A DNA stretch of 25,180 nucleotides from Macrocybe gigantea. Its lineage: Eukaryota > Basidiomycota > Agaricomycetes > Agaricales > Callistosporiaceae. The notes under the pieces were generated by a model that worked only from the letters and a program-made list of their open reading frames with translations, did no database searches and was not told where the DNA came from. Each line of letters opens with the position of its first letter. Position 1 is the first letter of the stretch. The stretch covers positions 1 to 25,180 of the forward strand of contig SJRY01000141.1 of assembly GCA_011319805.1 (NCBI GenBank), given 5' to 3'. Positions 1-10,804 of this stretch are shown piece by piece. The position numbers were made by a program, and so were the translations under genes.

Positions 1-113
1 ATAATGTAATTCAAATTAAAACATAATCTAATAATATATGACCGACTTACGAACCGTGCAGAAATGCAGTACATTGACAACTCGGCCTATGTATAAACTT
101 ATAGACCCCTACC

Positions 114-2324
114 CTACCCCTCCTCGTCCGGCAAACCCAATCCGAAAAATGCCTTGATGGGTACAATGTCAGGAGACTGACCTGGCACCTGTGGTGGTAG
201 ATGATGCCCTCTGTATCTTGGAACGCGAGGAACTTCAAACTCAATCTCTTCATTTGGTTGTTCATCTCTGGGCTGTGGCAACGGAACCAAAGAATCAGAG
301 CAACCTGAGTCATCCGAATCGTGCAAACGTTACCTCAAGGTCGATGACAAGAGCCCCTGTGTGCCAGCCAGCGCCGCAATCGAGAAGCAAAACTTATTCT
401 TCTGCTTTCCTGGGTCAAGGCTGAACTTTACTTCAGATGGGACTTTAACTTCTGGAGGCTCTCCGATACTTCTGTCGAGAGCTGCCTGACGTGCCCCTTC
501 CGAAGCGAAAGCTCCAGGTGTCCCTGGCTCCAGCAGAGCCGGGTCACCAAGGCCTAGGGCACCTGAGGAGTAAGCACCCCAAGTGAGGACTTTGCCGTCC
601 GAAGTGAGAGCAACGTTATGGTAATCTCCGAGGACTACAGAAATGACGGATCGGTTTTGCAGGGTTGGTATGATTTCTGCGTCAGATTCCGAATTTGTGT
701 CCACATTGCCCATCAGAACAGATAATGAGGAATAGGCGATGAAATGCATAAAGTTGGCTGAAATCTGATTGAGAGTCAATGGACAGTGCAAGACGAACAA
801 GCGCCTCTTACATGCGTGATATTGATGCTCTGGGGAGGCTCGAGATCCGGTTGTTCGAAAGCCTTGTTCTTCGATATCTCTCGCACAGAACTGAACTTCG
901 GCAACTGTGACATCGGAGTAAATACTCAATTGCATCTAGAAAAGGGATGATGCGCCTCACGTATTGCCAGCTTCCATTCTGATATGTAAGTTCCGATTCC
1001 AAAGAACCATACTTCAGAACGTGTCCCTTGTTCGTCAAGCCTATAATATGCCTGTCCATCCCAGCAATTTGTACAAGTTTTACTGGCTGGCCATCATCAG
1101 CTTCCGCTTCCATTAGCTCGGGAGAGGAGGGATCGAAGGCAGATGGACGGGGTTAACCTGTAATTCCCAGGTTACGCAGGGATGACTCCTTCAACATCTA
1201 AGGCCTTCTGTCCCCTTCCTCGTCCATTCTAGAATTTGTCTCGCTGATCTGATCCCTCATTGAACCAGAAAAGGGCCACCACACGAACACATCGCCTGCA
1301 TCAGTAAGCATGGACGAAAGTTCCACCCGCACTCGATCTGGCGTATTACGGAGGATGGGCCTGCAAAAAGAGTAGAGGATAAGCTGAATGGCCTGCCCCA
1401 GCTGGTGAAGGTCCAAATGCATTGTCGTGCATCCAAAGCTGAAGCATGCAAGCGGCCACAGCTGAGGAGAACGCTTGAACGCGACTTGTCGAACTGATAA
1501 ATGTGAAATATACCTAATGCTGCGTATTGGAGCTGGCATTCCAAGACGCAGAGGTATGCTAGCCATCTTCCCAGGCTCAGAAAAGCCATCGCTCCTCAGG
1601 GTAGGGAAAGAGCCATCCAATGTTCCTGATGAAAGCATAGAAACTGATGTTAGCATAACAATCGGAAAAGCAACGGAGGCCACAAACCCAAACGTGAACG
1701 CGACCTTCGGAGTCAAGGGCATGGAACGACCTGTAGCCATGATGTCGCAATCAATGATAGGAAGAGATGACACCAAACCAAGAACTCACATTCCACCGGC
1801 GACGAGACTCACGATGCGAGCGCCTGGTATATCGAGCTGAACCGGGAAAGGAACACCGTGGATGCTTGCTTTCGGAAACCGAGTCAAGCCAAGTCGCCCA
1901 TCAGCCCGCTCGCTGTCCGGACAACATCGAGGATCTCGAAAAAACGTGAGTACACTAATAGCCTTACCCCAAACATAGACTTCCGAAAATACTCGACGAT
2001 AAATATGGCGCAGTTCGGACGGACGCATGAAACGATAACTACCTCGAGGCTTGAAAAGACCGCGATAGATGAACTTCCAGCCACTGGTGCGTGCGGTTCC
2101 TGCACCGGAGAAATTGAAATCACTTTGCAGGCGTCGTTTCCAGAAGGTGTCGTCAGAACAGACGAGGGCAAAGAACTGCGTTTGCACAAGTTAGTCTAAG
2201 CGGCAGTTATCTTTGAAAGGCGAATAACCTTGCTTGTACACGTCAAGCGTAGGACATCTGCGATCATCACCGGGAGTAGCTGGTCTATAAGAACGTCAGT
2301 AGGCAGGTCAGGTAGAGCACCCAT
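114..2324 (-). CDS. SAF1: F-box protein with RCC1/BLIP-II repeats (Saf1-like), several frame breaks
   Basis: Probable substrate receptor of an SCF ubiquitin ligase. The start at 2324 opens an F-box (LPDLPTDVLIDQLLPVMIA) and is joined across an intron (2176-2228, GT-AG with a GACTAAC branch site) to FFALVCSDDTFWKRRL. RCC1-type blades follow: VYVWGERADGRLGL, HALDSEGRVHVWG, CGRLHASALDARQCIWTF, AGDVFVWWPFSG, QIAGMDRHIIGLTNKGHVLK and VVLGDYHNVALTSDGKVLTW. Further introns lie at 1980-2042, 1913-1967, 1731-1789 and about 1626-1687, with more downstream. Yeast Saf1 has the same F-box plus RCC1 order. The reading frame has to be corrected near 1687, 1315, around 1120-1210 and near 371, nearly always by one extra base, and the link to the last coding segment (about 326-114, ending in TAG) is also unclear. 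Either the sequence has indel errors or the gene is decaying. Family assignment is firm; exact exons are not. Confidence 0.85.
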
Positions 2325-2729
2325 CTTGATCGAGGTAGTCATCAGGACGAATGAAGCCCGTTCAGCTGAACGCCGTGAGGGCTGTCACGTGCCATGACGC
2401 ACTGTATGATTGCAGCATGAAAATGTCATAATGCAATGCCAGTAATCTTTGTTTCGAAAGTGTAATACAATCCCAGGAGGAGTTCGTGATCTGTTTATTA
2501 CTCGATGACTTTACGGGTGACTTCGTTCAAGAAGCTGGGTCTAAAGTCACATCTTTGGAAGTTCGTTGGATGACTACCTCCGAATAAACATGACGTCCCG
2601 TCACTTCGCCGAATAACGACTTCGAGCGCCTTCGAATTCTTTTGATTTTTCCTTGTCAAACGAACGCTCTCAGTCTCTACTCAAATCCGGCATCCTCGGG
2701 GATCCGGGATCTCTCTATCATCACTTGAT

Positions 2730-3413
2730 ATGGAGCGTCAGTCTTCTTCCATAGAGCACTCTGAGGGTTATGAAACGAGCTTCGGAACGCCTGCCATGGA
2801 TGTTGGGGCACAAAATCCCGTTTAGGGACAAGTGCAACCACAATCGCTATCAGCAGGGAGATTGTATGACAATGTTGTGTTCCCATTTAATCGGCGATTT
2901 ATGCAAAGTTTGGATCAGCGCTCGCTCGCCTATCAACTCATCATCTTTATATCCTGTGGTGATCGGGAAAAAACATCGGCTTGCGCGTCAGGGAAAAAAA
3001 AAACGAGAAAAAAAAATCAGCAAAGCAGATGGATCGAAAGAGGAGATCTCGGCTCGACGGAAAATCGTCGTGGTTTGAACGCTACAAATGAAAAGGAACG
3101 GACAGATGGGTTACTCGCTGCCGTCAAGCTCTGGTCGTTGTTCGGGTCGTCCAAAGAGCCTTTTGAAACATCAAAGTGTGCAGTAGAGCCGGCATTGCCG
3201 TCTTCGTCTGGAAAGGTTTCGGGATATAATCCACCTTTGGTTCCAATCCGGCTGTCCGCAAGAAGCAATACGCCGTTAAGAACGATTAAGCGAGGTCTGT
3301 GGCGACACATTTGCATTCAAATTTCTGACACTATTGGCGAACCTCTGGAGGCCAAACAAATAAATACACAAAAGTCCTTGAACGCGAAGACAAAAAACAT
3401 GGACACGAGCTGA
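2730..3413 (+). CDS. Weak hypothetical ORF interrupted by one in-frame TAG
   Basis: An ATG at 2730 starts a 31-codon frame (begins MERQSSSIEHSEGYETSF), ends at a TAG near 2823, and the same frame then stays open to a stop at 3413. The upper part has ordinary amino-acid composition, while the middle is lysine-rich because it runs through A-tracts at 2994-3016. No domain, signal peptide or known family is visible. An overlapping minus-strand frame at 3017-3316 has comparable composition. It could be a pseudogene, an error-broken gene or chance. Confidence 0.15.
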
Positions 3414-3544
3414 GCCCACCTGGCTATTTTGCTGTCAGAAGAGAATACATGTGTTGGCGCCTTCTGGCCACGCTGACGGTCACATGCTGATCTGTTTAAA
3501 ATTTGAGTTTGGAGAGATGTTCATTTTTACCCGCGATCCGGCTC

Positions 3545-3874
3545 ATGGGAGAGCCGAAACACGTTGAGGCGAAGAACCTGGGGGGTCTCGAAGACCTGTG
3601 TCGCTGTTTGTTTCTTCTCTTGTGCGGGATTCTGAAATCAGGGATGAGTGAGAGATGGATCAAACTTCGTCGAAGCATTGAAGCAGAAGAAAAAAAAAAC
3701 AACAGGGATGAACTTCTCCATCCGCATTTGGAAAGCGATGATGAATTCGATCTACGCGTGGCAGTTACGTACGCATTACTATTAATCCTTTTTAGTCGAT
3801 CATCCACCAACGCCGAACGTGCAAAAATAAGATTATGTATACATCGTCTCCACTTGAGGCAATTTGAAAGATAG
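3545..3874 (+). CDS. Weak hypothetical small protein (109 aa)
   Basis: An uninterrupted ATG-to-TAG frame begins MGEPKHVEAKNLGGLEDL and contains a leucine-rich hydrophobic stretch (CRCLFLLLCGILK), a charged middle and a second short hydrophobic stretch (VTYALLLILF). No homologous family is recognised. The opposite strand is also open over most of this interval, so coding direction is uncertain and the ORF may be fortuitous. Confidence 0.2.
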   Translation: MGEPKHVEAKNLGGLEDLCRCLFLLLCGILKSGMSERWIKLRRSIEAEEKKNNRDELLHPHLESDDEFDLRVAVTYALLLILFSRSSTNAERAKIRLCIHRLHLRQFER

Positions 3875-4458
3875 CAATTATTTCCACAAGGATGTCTTCT
3901 GAACAACGTGCTTATTCGGATCACCCTTTTCATATTATCAAAGTCGGCAGTCTGGCAGGGATAACGAAAGCGTGGCTGGCCCCGGTTTCTCATGCAATGA
4001 AGGCGGCGCCGCAAGGTGTCGGATCCGATTGTTGGCGTCACTCACCAACGGCAGCAAATTCGCGTCACTGTCCCAGCAATGCCAACGGCAGTTCATATGC
4101 ATAATCCTAGCCTACAGAAAATCAAAAGGATGAAGAGTTGGAAAGAAATGCATGTAAAGAAGACGAAGAAACACGGATATGGATTAATATAATGTACAAA
4201 TTAGCGCAGTAATCCAACAGCAGAATGAAAAGGAACTTTAAGGATATAAGCTATGTAAGGTATGGGGACTAGAACAAAGGTTGCAAAGGAATTTTCGACA
4301 GCTGATCTACAGAGAAAATAAGAGAACGAATTACTAGGCAAGAACAGTATGAGCAGGTGAGAAATAGCAAGAGATGCAATATCGTTATTGCGGAAAACCA
4401 TCCAGGATATGTACCATACGAAGCGGGCGATGTGATATGTCGAGTGCACGTTTTCGCT

Positions 4459-6568
4459 TCAGTGTTCCTCCAGGTGTCCTTGGTCAAAGGGACCGTGGCC
4501 TGTGCCAGGTCTAGGAGCGGTGTCGTAATAAGTATCGGAAGGGTGATTGGATTGCAGGGGTGGAAGTAAGGGTGGGTGGTGGTATCCAGGAAGAGGTGTC
4601 AGCAAGGTACTATCGGGCGGGAGGCGATTTGTAGCCGCTTGAGGGGAGAGAGAGCGTGGAGGGTGCAGTTGCTGCTGCTGGGGTTGCGTCGAGCTTCCTA
4701 GATGGGACATATGACTGTGGTGTATCGTCGAATCTTCGGGCAGAGACGTAGACATAAACGGCTGCAAAGCAGATCGGGCCAAGGCCGTGCCCTCAATGGG
4801 CCATGAGGCGTGTATGTCGCCGCTATAGTGGTGTCTGACGTTCATTCCGTATGCTAACACTTGACTATCCCTTTCGTCGATTGGAAACTGAAGGTCAGGC
4901 AGGCTCATGTACCTGTCGACTCTGCCAGAGTTCTGGTTCGGCATGAGGAAGGAAAATTGACAGACGGCTGATGTGAGGGCTGTCGATCATACGCGAAAGA
5001 TTTGACGGTTTGTGTGCATCAAATCGACGATGGTCGTAGGCTCGCCGCCATCTGGGCGAAGACCCATGGAACCACGACGGAGAGGACCCGATATCGGAGA
5101 CTCAGAGTCCTTCTTTGCCTTTCGCCATTGCTTTCGGAGCTCTTTGAACTCTGGAAAGGAGAGAACAAAGAGGCGGATAGGTTCAGAGGTGGGAAAGGAG
5201 ATGAAGCGAGTGAAAATACTTACCGTTCGGACTTCGTTTTGGCCCGTGCTTCTGCATCGTGACATGTGCATTCAGGTGATTGAGCGTACCGTATGCCTTG
5301 CTGCAATCCGGCCACGAGCATTGGTAAAGACGCTCGATTTCATCGTAGCGTCTGCGAGGCCTTTTCTTGACGGCATTGCCTGGCAATGCGACGAAGGAAT
5401 AGGTGCTGTTGGGGTCGCGGGAGGTAGAGCCACCATCGGAGCTATTCTGGGAGGCGTGGGCTTGGCTGATGACAGCGGGCGCACTCGACGAGGAAGTGGC
5501 TGTGTTGGGAGGAGAAGGACCGTAGTGGTTATCCATCGAGGGCGAATACTGCATGCCGTAGGTGGGCGAAGTCGCACCGCCGCTAAAGTCGGGCTGCAAG
5601 GGTGATATCGGGACGTCCAGACCGTCCTCGCGATGAAGCGAGTAGGTTCGCTGGACGACCGAGTCGCTATCGGCGCGCCAGTGCGAATAATCGGGCTGCG
5701 AGGTGGACGGATTTTCGTGGTGGAACTGGCGGAGGTCCCTCAAGGAGCTCATGCTCACGCCACGTTGCAGCGACGGCACGTACGCGGAATTAGAAGGTCG
5801 GGCAGATTGCACTACCACTTGGCTCAGACTGTATTGAGCCGGACGGGCCGTTGAAGCCTCGGAGGGTTGTACTGCGTAGAGATTGGCCGCGCCCAAGACG
5901 GAGGGCTCGGACATGCGGCGGTGATCTACCATGGTATTCTGGGGCTGGGATGAAGCATCTGCGTAGAATTTATCTGCGACGGGGTCGCGCGACGTAGCGA
6001 TCTAAAACGGACTGGGATGATGATGGATGAAATCGGTCACCGCCACTGTGATAGGATGGCGTGTCATCCGAGGTCCTGTCGAGTATCAGTGGGTCGTTCT
6101 GAGACCGAACAAATGAAGACGACGGGGATACGGGAGACGGTGATTCGGATGTGTCGTATGGCCTGAGGACATTTGGTGCTCGTGCGGACGAGGTATTATT
6201 AATAATAGAATAGTTATCTTCCATAGTGGTAGGCTGAGGTAGGATGACGCAGTGGAGTAAGACGAATCACTTAGACCACTCTCGTACAACTCGACGGGCG
6301 AGACGGGAGAGTTGAAAGCGTCTGGGACGCGGTTTGCATAGCTGAAAGGACCCGCGCTCGGCGAGTGTGGGGAGGACTTTGAGTCGTCCGCAGGATGTGC
6401 CGGCGATGGTTCGACCGGGGACACTGCGGAGGACACGATGCGAGATATATCTGAAAAAAAAGAAGGGGAAGTGAGTTTTGGACGAGAGAGGATGTGGTGA
6501 CTGGAGTAATCGGGTATATATTTAGGGATGTGGAGGTGAGGCGGATTCGGGGGAAGCTGGGGGATCAT
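4459..6568 (-). CDS. CON7: Con7-like C2H2 zinc-finger transcription factor
   Basis: DNA-binding regulator. In Magnaporthe and Fusarium, Con7 controls morphogenesis and cell-wall genes; the role here is inferred from that. A single finger, Cys-x4-Cys-x12-His-x5-His (CSWPDCSKAYGTLNHLNAH, about residues 415-442 of 659), is preceded by the basic run KKRPRRRYDEIERLYQ and followed, across an intron at 5151-5223, by EFKELRKQWRKAKKD; these flanks are the Con7 hallmark. A second intron is 4933-4992. The N-terminal 400 residues are Ser/Pro-rich and the C-terminus is Gln/Pro/His-rich, as expected for activation regions. The start at 6568 is the first ATG leading into the open frame; a pyrimidine tract and AG just before codon DISRIV could instead be an acceptor, which would move the start. 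Two frame changes occur, near 6240 (one base short) and at the CG repeat near 5986-5992 (two bases short). Confidence 0.84.
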
Positions 6569-6749
6569 TGGAGAGCGCAAAAAAAAAGTAGACGGGAAGA
6601 TATAAGAGAGCGGAATGAATGGAGCAAGCAGAAACGCGATAGAAAGAAGGAACAAACGGTCCCGCTGAAGGACTGGAGGCGAATTGAACGCTTCGAGGCC
6701 CAGTCAATTGTACCACTTCCGCTTATGTCGTGATCTCGATCCGGATGCG

Positions 6750-6822
6750 TGACGTGACGCTTGCCCGAACAATCACTGATTAAATAACACATAAACCTTC
6801 TAGAAATTCTAGAAGCGACGTC
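6750..6822. promoter_or_regulatory. Promoter-like cluster upstream of CON7-like gene: CRE-like sites and TTCTAGAA repeats
   Basis: Within 75 bases, about 180-250 bases upstream of the CON7-like start, are TGACGT (6750-6755), GACGTC (6817-6822) and two copies of the palindrome TTCTAGAA (6798-6805 and 6807-6814) separated by one base. TGACGT/GACGTC are bZIP (CRE/ATF) half or full sites. TTCnnGAA is the heat-shock factor core, although the spacing between the two units is one base short of the classical array. The function is inferred from motif and position only. Confidence 0.4.
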
Positions 6823-8611
6823 CTCCCCGCTTTCGGCGCGGCCCTGCATCAGCCGACTTGGGTCCATCCACTTGCCCGTCCCCCGACTACTTTTTACCCC
6901 CTCCTCTCCATTCGTTGTGGCAATCCAACCTTTGTCCGATTCACTAGCATCTCAGCTCTCCTGTAGAGCCGAATCCCAATATCTCTTTGATTTTTTTTTA
7001 ATTTCTTATTTTGCATTCAACTCCCGAGCTCAACGCAATAATTCCTTTTCGGGTCCCGTTCTGTGGGAATGCGCTATGTTTGTCTCTCCAACAACAAACC
7101 ACCTTCAGACCAAATAAGATTCACGATCCTCCATCTTCCCAGCACGTCACCCAAGAAAAAAAATTTCCGCGCTCCAATCTGTAATCCGGTCAAGTCGAGG
7201 ATCTCAGCCAGTCCTGACAGAGCCGCTTCTCTCGCGCGCTTCACTGCGCATCTCGACCTGGCTCAACGTCACCACCCTCGTACTAATCATCTGTCGTCAA
7301 TGTCTTCTCTGTCAACGACAAACGGACTGGAATAATGGAGATAACTCTTGTTTTAACCAAAATTCGCTCTATTGGCGTTGTACTGACACACATGCTGGAC
7401 GCTCATCCGTACGAACATGGCAACCGACAACCAACCATGTCTCATCCGCGCTTGATTGGGAACCAACCAATTGTAGTCTTTGCATTGCGGACCAACCACG
7501 TACCGTCGCACCGGATCCTGGCACCCTTCGTCTTCCATCCACCTCCCCTCCCCATTCGTTTTGAAAGACAAGAGCATTAGAAACCCATTTGAGAATATCC
7601 GATATTGCAGGATTTATGATCTTGGTCCCCCACTGTATACCTCGCGACCTTAAACAGCATGTTTCAATCAAATTGAGGACATCATGACCGGCTGTTTCGG
7701 CTAGGTCTGCTGCGGCTCTGGCGGGATGTCATCACCCCATTCATTTCAGCCCAAGAAGGCGGATGTAAAAGTGGCAAGGGTGAAGATCGGGAGATAGCAG
7801 ATTGCTGAGCAAAAAGAAAGAAGTAAAAAAAAAAAAAAACGTCCTACTCCTGTATGACCGTGCTGAAACGTTAACACGTCGAGATCTTGGAGAGAAAAGT
7901 AGAATGGGGAAGACGCGCCATGTAGCACGGTTCGACTTCCTAAAACGGTCATGCCAGAAATGAGCCAGTTCGGACGCCCTGATCGAGTAACGTGGGGATC
8001 GCCTGTCAAAGGTCCAGTACGCTATTTGATTGAGATGAGAGTCAGCGACAGTAGGCATCTACTAGCTTCACGTATATCCATGAAACCGCATTCTTTTCCA
8101 GTGGTCATATGAACCATCATGTCTCATAATCGCCCGTCGAAAGCCCCTTCAAAATTTGATCATTTTCCAACAGCCGTCACATGTGAGTATAACTTCTGGG
8201 TATTAAAGCATGCGGAAGCGTGACTGCAGGTGCAGAGAACAGTGCCATAGAAAAACTTCATATTGACTTTTGGGAGGCTCCCGAGAACCGGGTGCGACTG
8301 AGATGTCAATTATTATTATGAACGTGTGGTCAGACCAGGGATGCGACGCCTATGCCGGCCCCGAACGACAATTCCTTCCTATGGACAGTTAACCTTGAAT
8401 TGAGTGGTGACCCCAACTAATCAAATTCCTTTGAACTTGTCCTGAATGGGCGGACTCACGTCGACCATCGAAGCGCAAGAAATGCATCAACTGTGGGGCG
8501 GAAGAGATGACGCGTAAGTAGCTATTACGCCATAGCATGGACCTGTAACGTTGGCCCTGTCAAAAATTTTGCGCCTGATGGGCTACATACAGCCACCCCA
8601 GTACAGAACCA
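6823..8611. other. Stretch without a supported gene
   Basis: Pyrimidine-rich plus-strand sequence runs from about 6850 to 7330 and ends in a very short ORF (ATG at 7300, MSSLSTTNGLE, then TAA), which looks like a gene leader without a body. CCAACCA occurs three times within about 80 bases at 7425-7500. A run of about 14 A residues sits near 7828. Around 8465-8512 a plus-strand frame reads RPSKRKKCINCGAEEMT followed by a GTAAG donor, which resembles the first half of a GATA finger, but no second Cys pair is found nearby. Nothing here is strong enough to call. Confidence 0.4.
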
Positions 8612-9602
8612 TCACCTGACCCCAGCCGCCACGCTCCGGCGGGAAGCATAGGTTCCGTGACGACGATTAATAGTGAGGGCGCACTCAGTCCGGATTAGCG
8701 GGATAAGGTAAAATTTCTTGTGAAATTCAGATGGATCGCGGCCTCCTGGTTGAATTCTTGAGCCGCACTCCAACATGTATGCATCCTGTAAACGCAGGTC
8801 CTGAAGGCACAAGCCGTGATAAATGGGAAGGGGTACGGGTGCCGTTCCTGGGTATAGATATGGAAGCAATGCCAAGTGTCTCGCGACGGGCACGACTCGT
8901 CTAGGAGATCAGTTGAGGGTCTTTTCGGCGCCAAAATCGAGTGAAGCATAACGTCAGGCAGCCTCGTTACCGCTGGAAGATCGAGAAACAAAGAACGCCA
9001 AAGAGCGCGGCAATTGAGCGCCGTAAGGGGATGGAATAACTGCGATGCACGACAGTCTCGACTGCGAGAGAAAAAGAAATGTCTGCAGATAATGTCCTTA
9101 TCCAGGGTCAGGGCGAGATAGGGTTCCTAGTAACGTACTTGGCTGTTGCGAATAAGCAGACGAGATTGAGAGATTTCGCGGTCACCGATTGTCAGAACCC
9201 GTTTGAATTGGGAAACTCTCATTTTCTGCATATGTGCCAGTCCGATTGAACCGCAGATGGCTGACGACGATGAGGAGACAGTTACGCGTGATGACATCCG
9301 ACTTGCCCATGTCGTCGTGGCATGTCAGCGTTGTCCGTAAGGCATCTTGGACCCGGTAAGTAAGTTCGCCGCTGTGCTCCATTGATACTAATTTGAGTAA
9401 AGCACCTCGAACAACAGCATCGGTACGAGATGCTGTGAATTTCTGGTGCTTTGCAACATGCCAGCAAATGCCGACGAGTTCCTGTACGACTGGTTCCTTG
9501 TCCCTGACAAGTCCTCCGGAGCCCTGGCCAGAAATGGGGACGATTGCGGAGGGCTGAATCACGTGCTCTGAGCCAACGCGTTAGCCGTGACGCAGCGACC
9601 AT
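8612..9602 (-). CDS. Unrecognised spliced gene or gene relic
   Basis: The minus strand has several adjacent segments with protein-like composition. An open frame at 9562-9182 contains VVQELVGICWHVAKHQKF and ALLKLVSMEHSGELTYRV. A continuation in another frame, KRVLTIGDREISQSRLLIR, ends exactly at a GTACGT donor near 9140. After a TCTCGCAG acceptor comes LNCRALWRSLFLDLPAV and DVMLHSILAPKRPSTDLL, then LPIYHGLCLQDLRLQDAYML in a further frame that ends at 8612. The leucine-rich helical look of the first part could suggest HEAT-like repeats, but I do not recognise a family. The start is unclear: an ATG at 9602 is in a different frame from the main segment. Frame changes could be introns, sequencing indels or decay. 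Confidence 0.35.
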
Positions 9603-9657
9603 GGCTCAAGTCAGAACTATGCAACTGCACATCGCAGCCTGACTGCCTCTCCCCGCC

Positions 9658-10804
9658 ATGCCAAAGACGCCCGCAACGTCAACCGCTCTGCGTCGTTCGT
9701 CTCGCATCCGCAAGTCTCGAGGTATGCCCGCAAATCGTCCGTACGAAGCCGTTACTCATGTCGCTCAAGAAACCAACGCTGCCTTGTCGGAAAGGCCTTC
9801 GAAACGGGCAAAGCATTGCGTTGCACTGGCAGTCGATGTCCCCGCCTGTTCGGGTGGCGGTTTGACTCATGTCTCTTCCTCATCTTCGAGGATATCCAAG
9901 CGGATCGCGGCCGCTGGCCTCCTCGCACGCGAAGAAACGCTCCTGCAGAAGGAACGAGAATACGAGGAGAAGATGTGTCAACTCGAAAAGCGTCTTCGCT
10001 CTGTTGCTGAATCCGAAAAGGATCTAGCGCAGAGAATCTCCCAGATCGCAGATCAGGAAGGCAGAAAAGTGCTCCGGCAGTTGGAGGAGCACTTTACATG
10101 CGCGTTGTGAGTAGTGAAATGCACTTGTCTCCATTCCAAACGATCTTCACACCGGTCCGTTGTCGGCGGCTCAGGTGCTACGAGATCATGGCGCACCCCT
10201 ACACCCTGAATCCGGGACAATGTGGGCACACCTTCTGTGCAATCTGCATTCTACGATGGTTTTTTTCCCGGTTGCATCGTGCCTGCGGAGGCTGGCATGA
10301 ATCGGTGGACTGCCCAATTTGCCGCAGTCTGCTCGTTATCACACCCGATCACATCCCTCGGCTCGATATCACGTTTCCATTTGTTCCGAACAGATTAGCC
10401 GCCACCATCTGCGAGTCACTGGTGCAAAAGCTCGCGGATTACTCCGACACGATGAATATCAAACCTGAGGAAGACTCGCTGAGATCAGAATCGAACCGCG
10501 ATCGGGCTTCCGATTGCAAGACTCTCTTACAAATAAAGGCAGAGGACGTACAGCCAATTCAAGAGGAAGACGATTTGGCTGCCTGGAGAGAAGGCGGCAG
10601 CTTGAGGGCGGAATGGCTCAAAAGGGACAGGTCAGTTCATTCAGCTTTTCGTTTCCGACCGGTCCCCCATATTATGTGATGATAACTCATTTTCATTGAC
10701 TTCTGTCCAGGGACGGCAAAAGGGAAATGGAGCATATGACGAAGGAATGGTCCTCGTTGAGATCGCACGATTTCATTGCACTGAGACTGCGACTCGGCGT
10801 TTGA
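9658..10804 (+). CDS. Coiled-coil RING-finger protein, probable E3 ubiquitin ligase
   Basis: Intact 332-residue protein after removing introns 10107-10174 and 10631-10710. The basic N-terminus (RRSSRIRKSRG, SKRAKH) could be a nuclear signal. Residues about 81-145 are a Glu/Lys/Gln-rich coiled coil. They lead straight into a C3HC4 RING: Cys148-x2-Cys151, Cys166-x-His168, Cys171-x2-Cys174 and Cys196-x2-Cys199 (CGHTFCAICILRWFF; VDCPICR). The insert between the last two zinc pairs (SRLHRACGGWHESVD) is longer than in minimal RINGs. RING domains normally recruit an E2, so a ubiquitin-ligase role is likely, but the substrate is unknown. The C-terminal 130 residues are acidic, with one Lys-Arg-rich end. 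The start is the first ATG in the open frame, and all splice sites are GT-AG with phases that fit. Confidence 0.8.

Larger units (their letters stand above)
2325..4458. other. Mostly unassigned stretch between the SAF1-like start and the CON7-like 3' end
   Basis: The part next to 2324 should hold the promoter of the F-box gene. The part next to 4459 is A-rich and probably the 3' UTR and terminator of the CON7-like gene. In between there are A-tracts (2994-3016, 3688-3702) and open frames on both strands, but none matches a family I recognise and none shows a convincing chain of GT-AG introns. The two best plus-strand ORFs are listed separately. Lineage-specific genes or old repeats cannot be excluded. 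Confidence 0.5.

Noticed and set aside
5002..5854. Long plus-strand ORFs opposite the CON7-like gene
   Set aside because: They are antisense to the zinc finger and its conserved flanks and contain no domain.
7900..7960. Possible tRNA B-box (GGTTCGACTTC near 7929)
   Set aside because: No matching A-box, acceptor stem or cloverleaf could be drawn around it.
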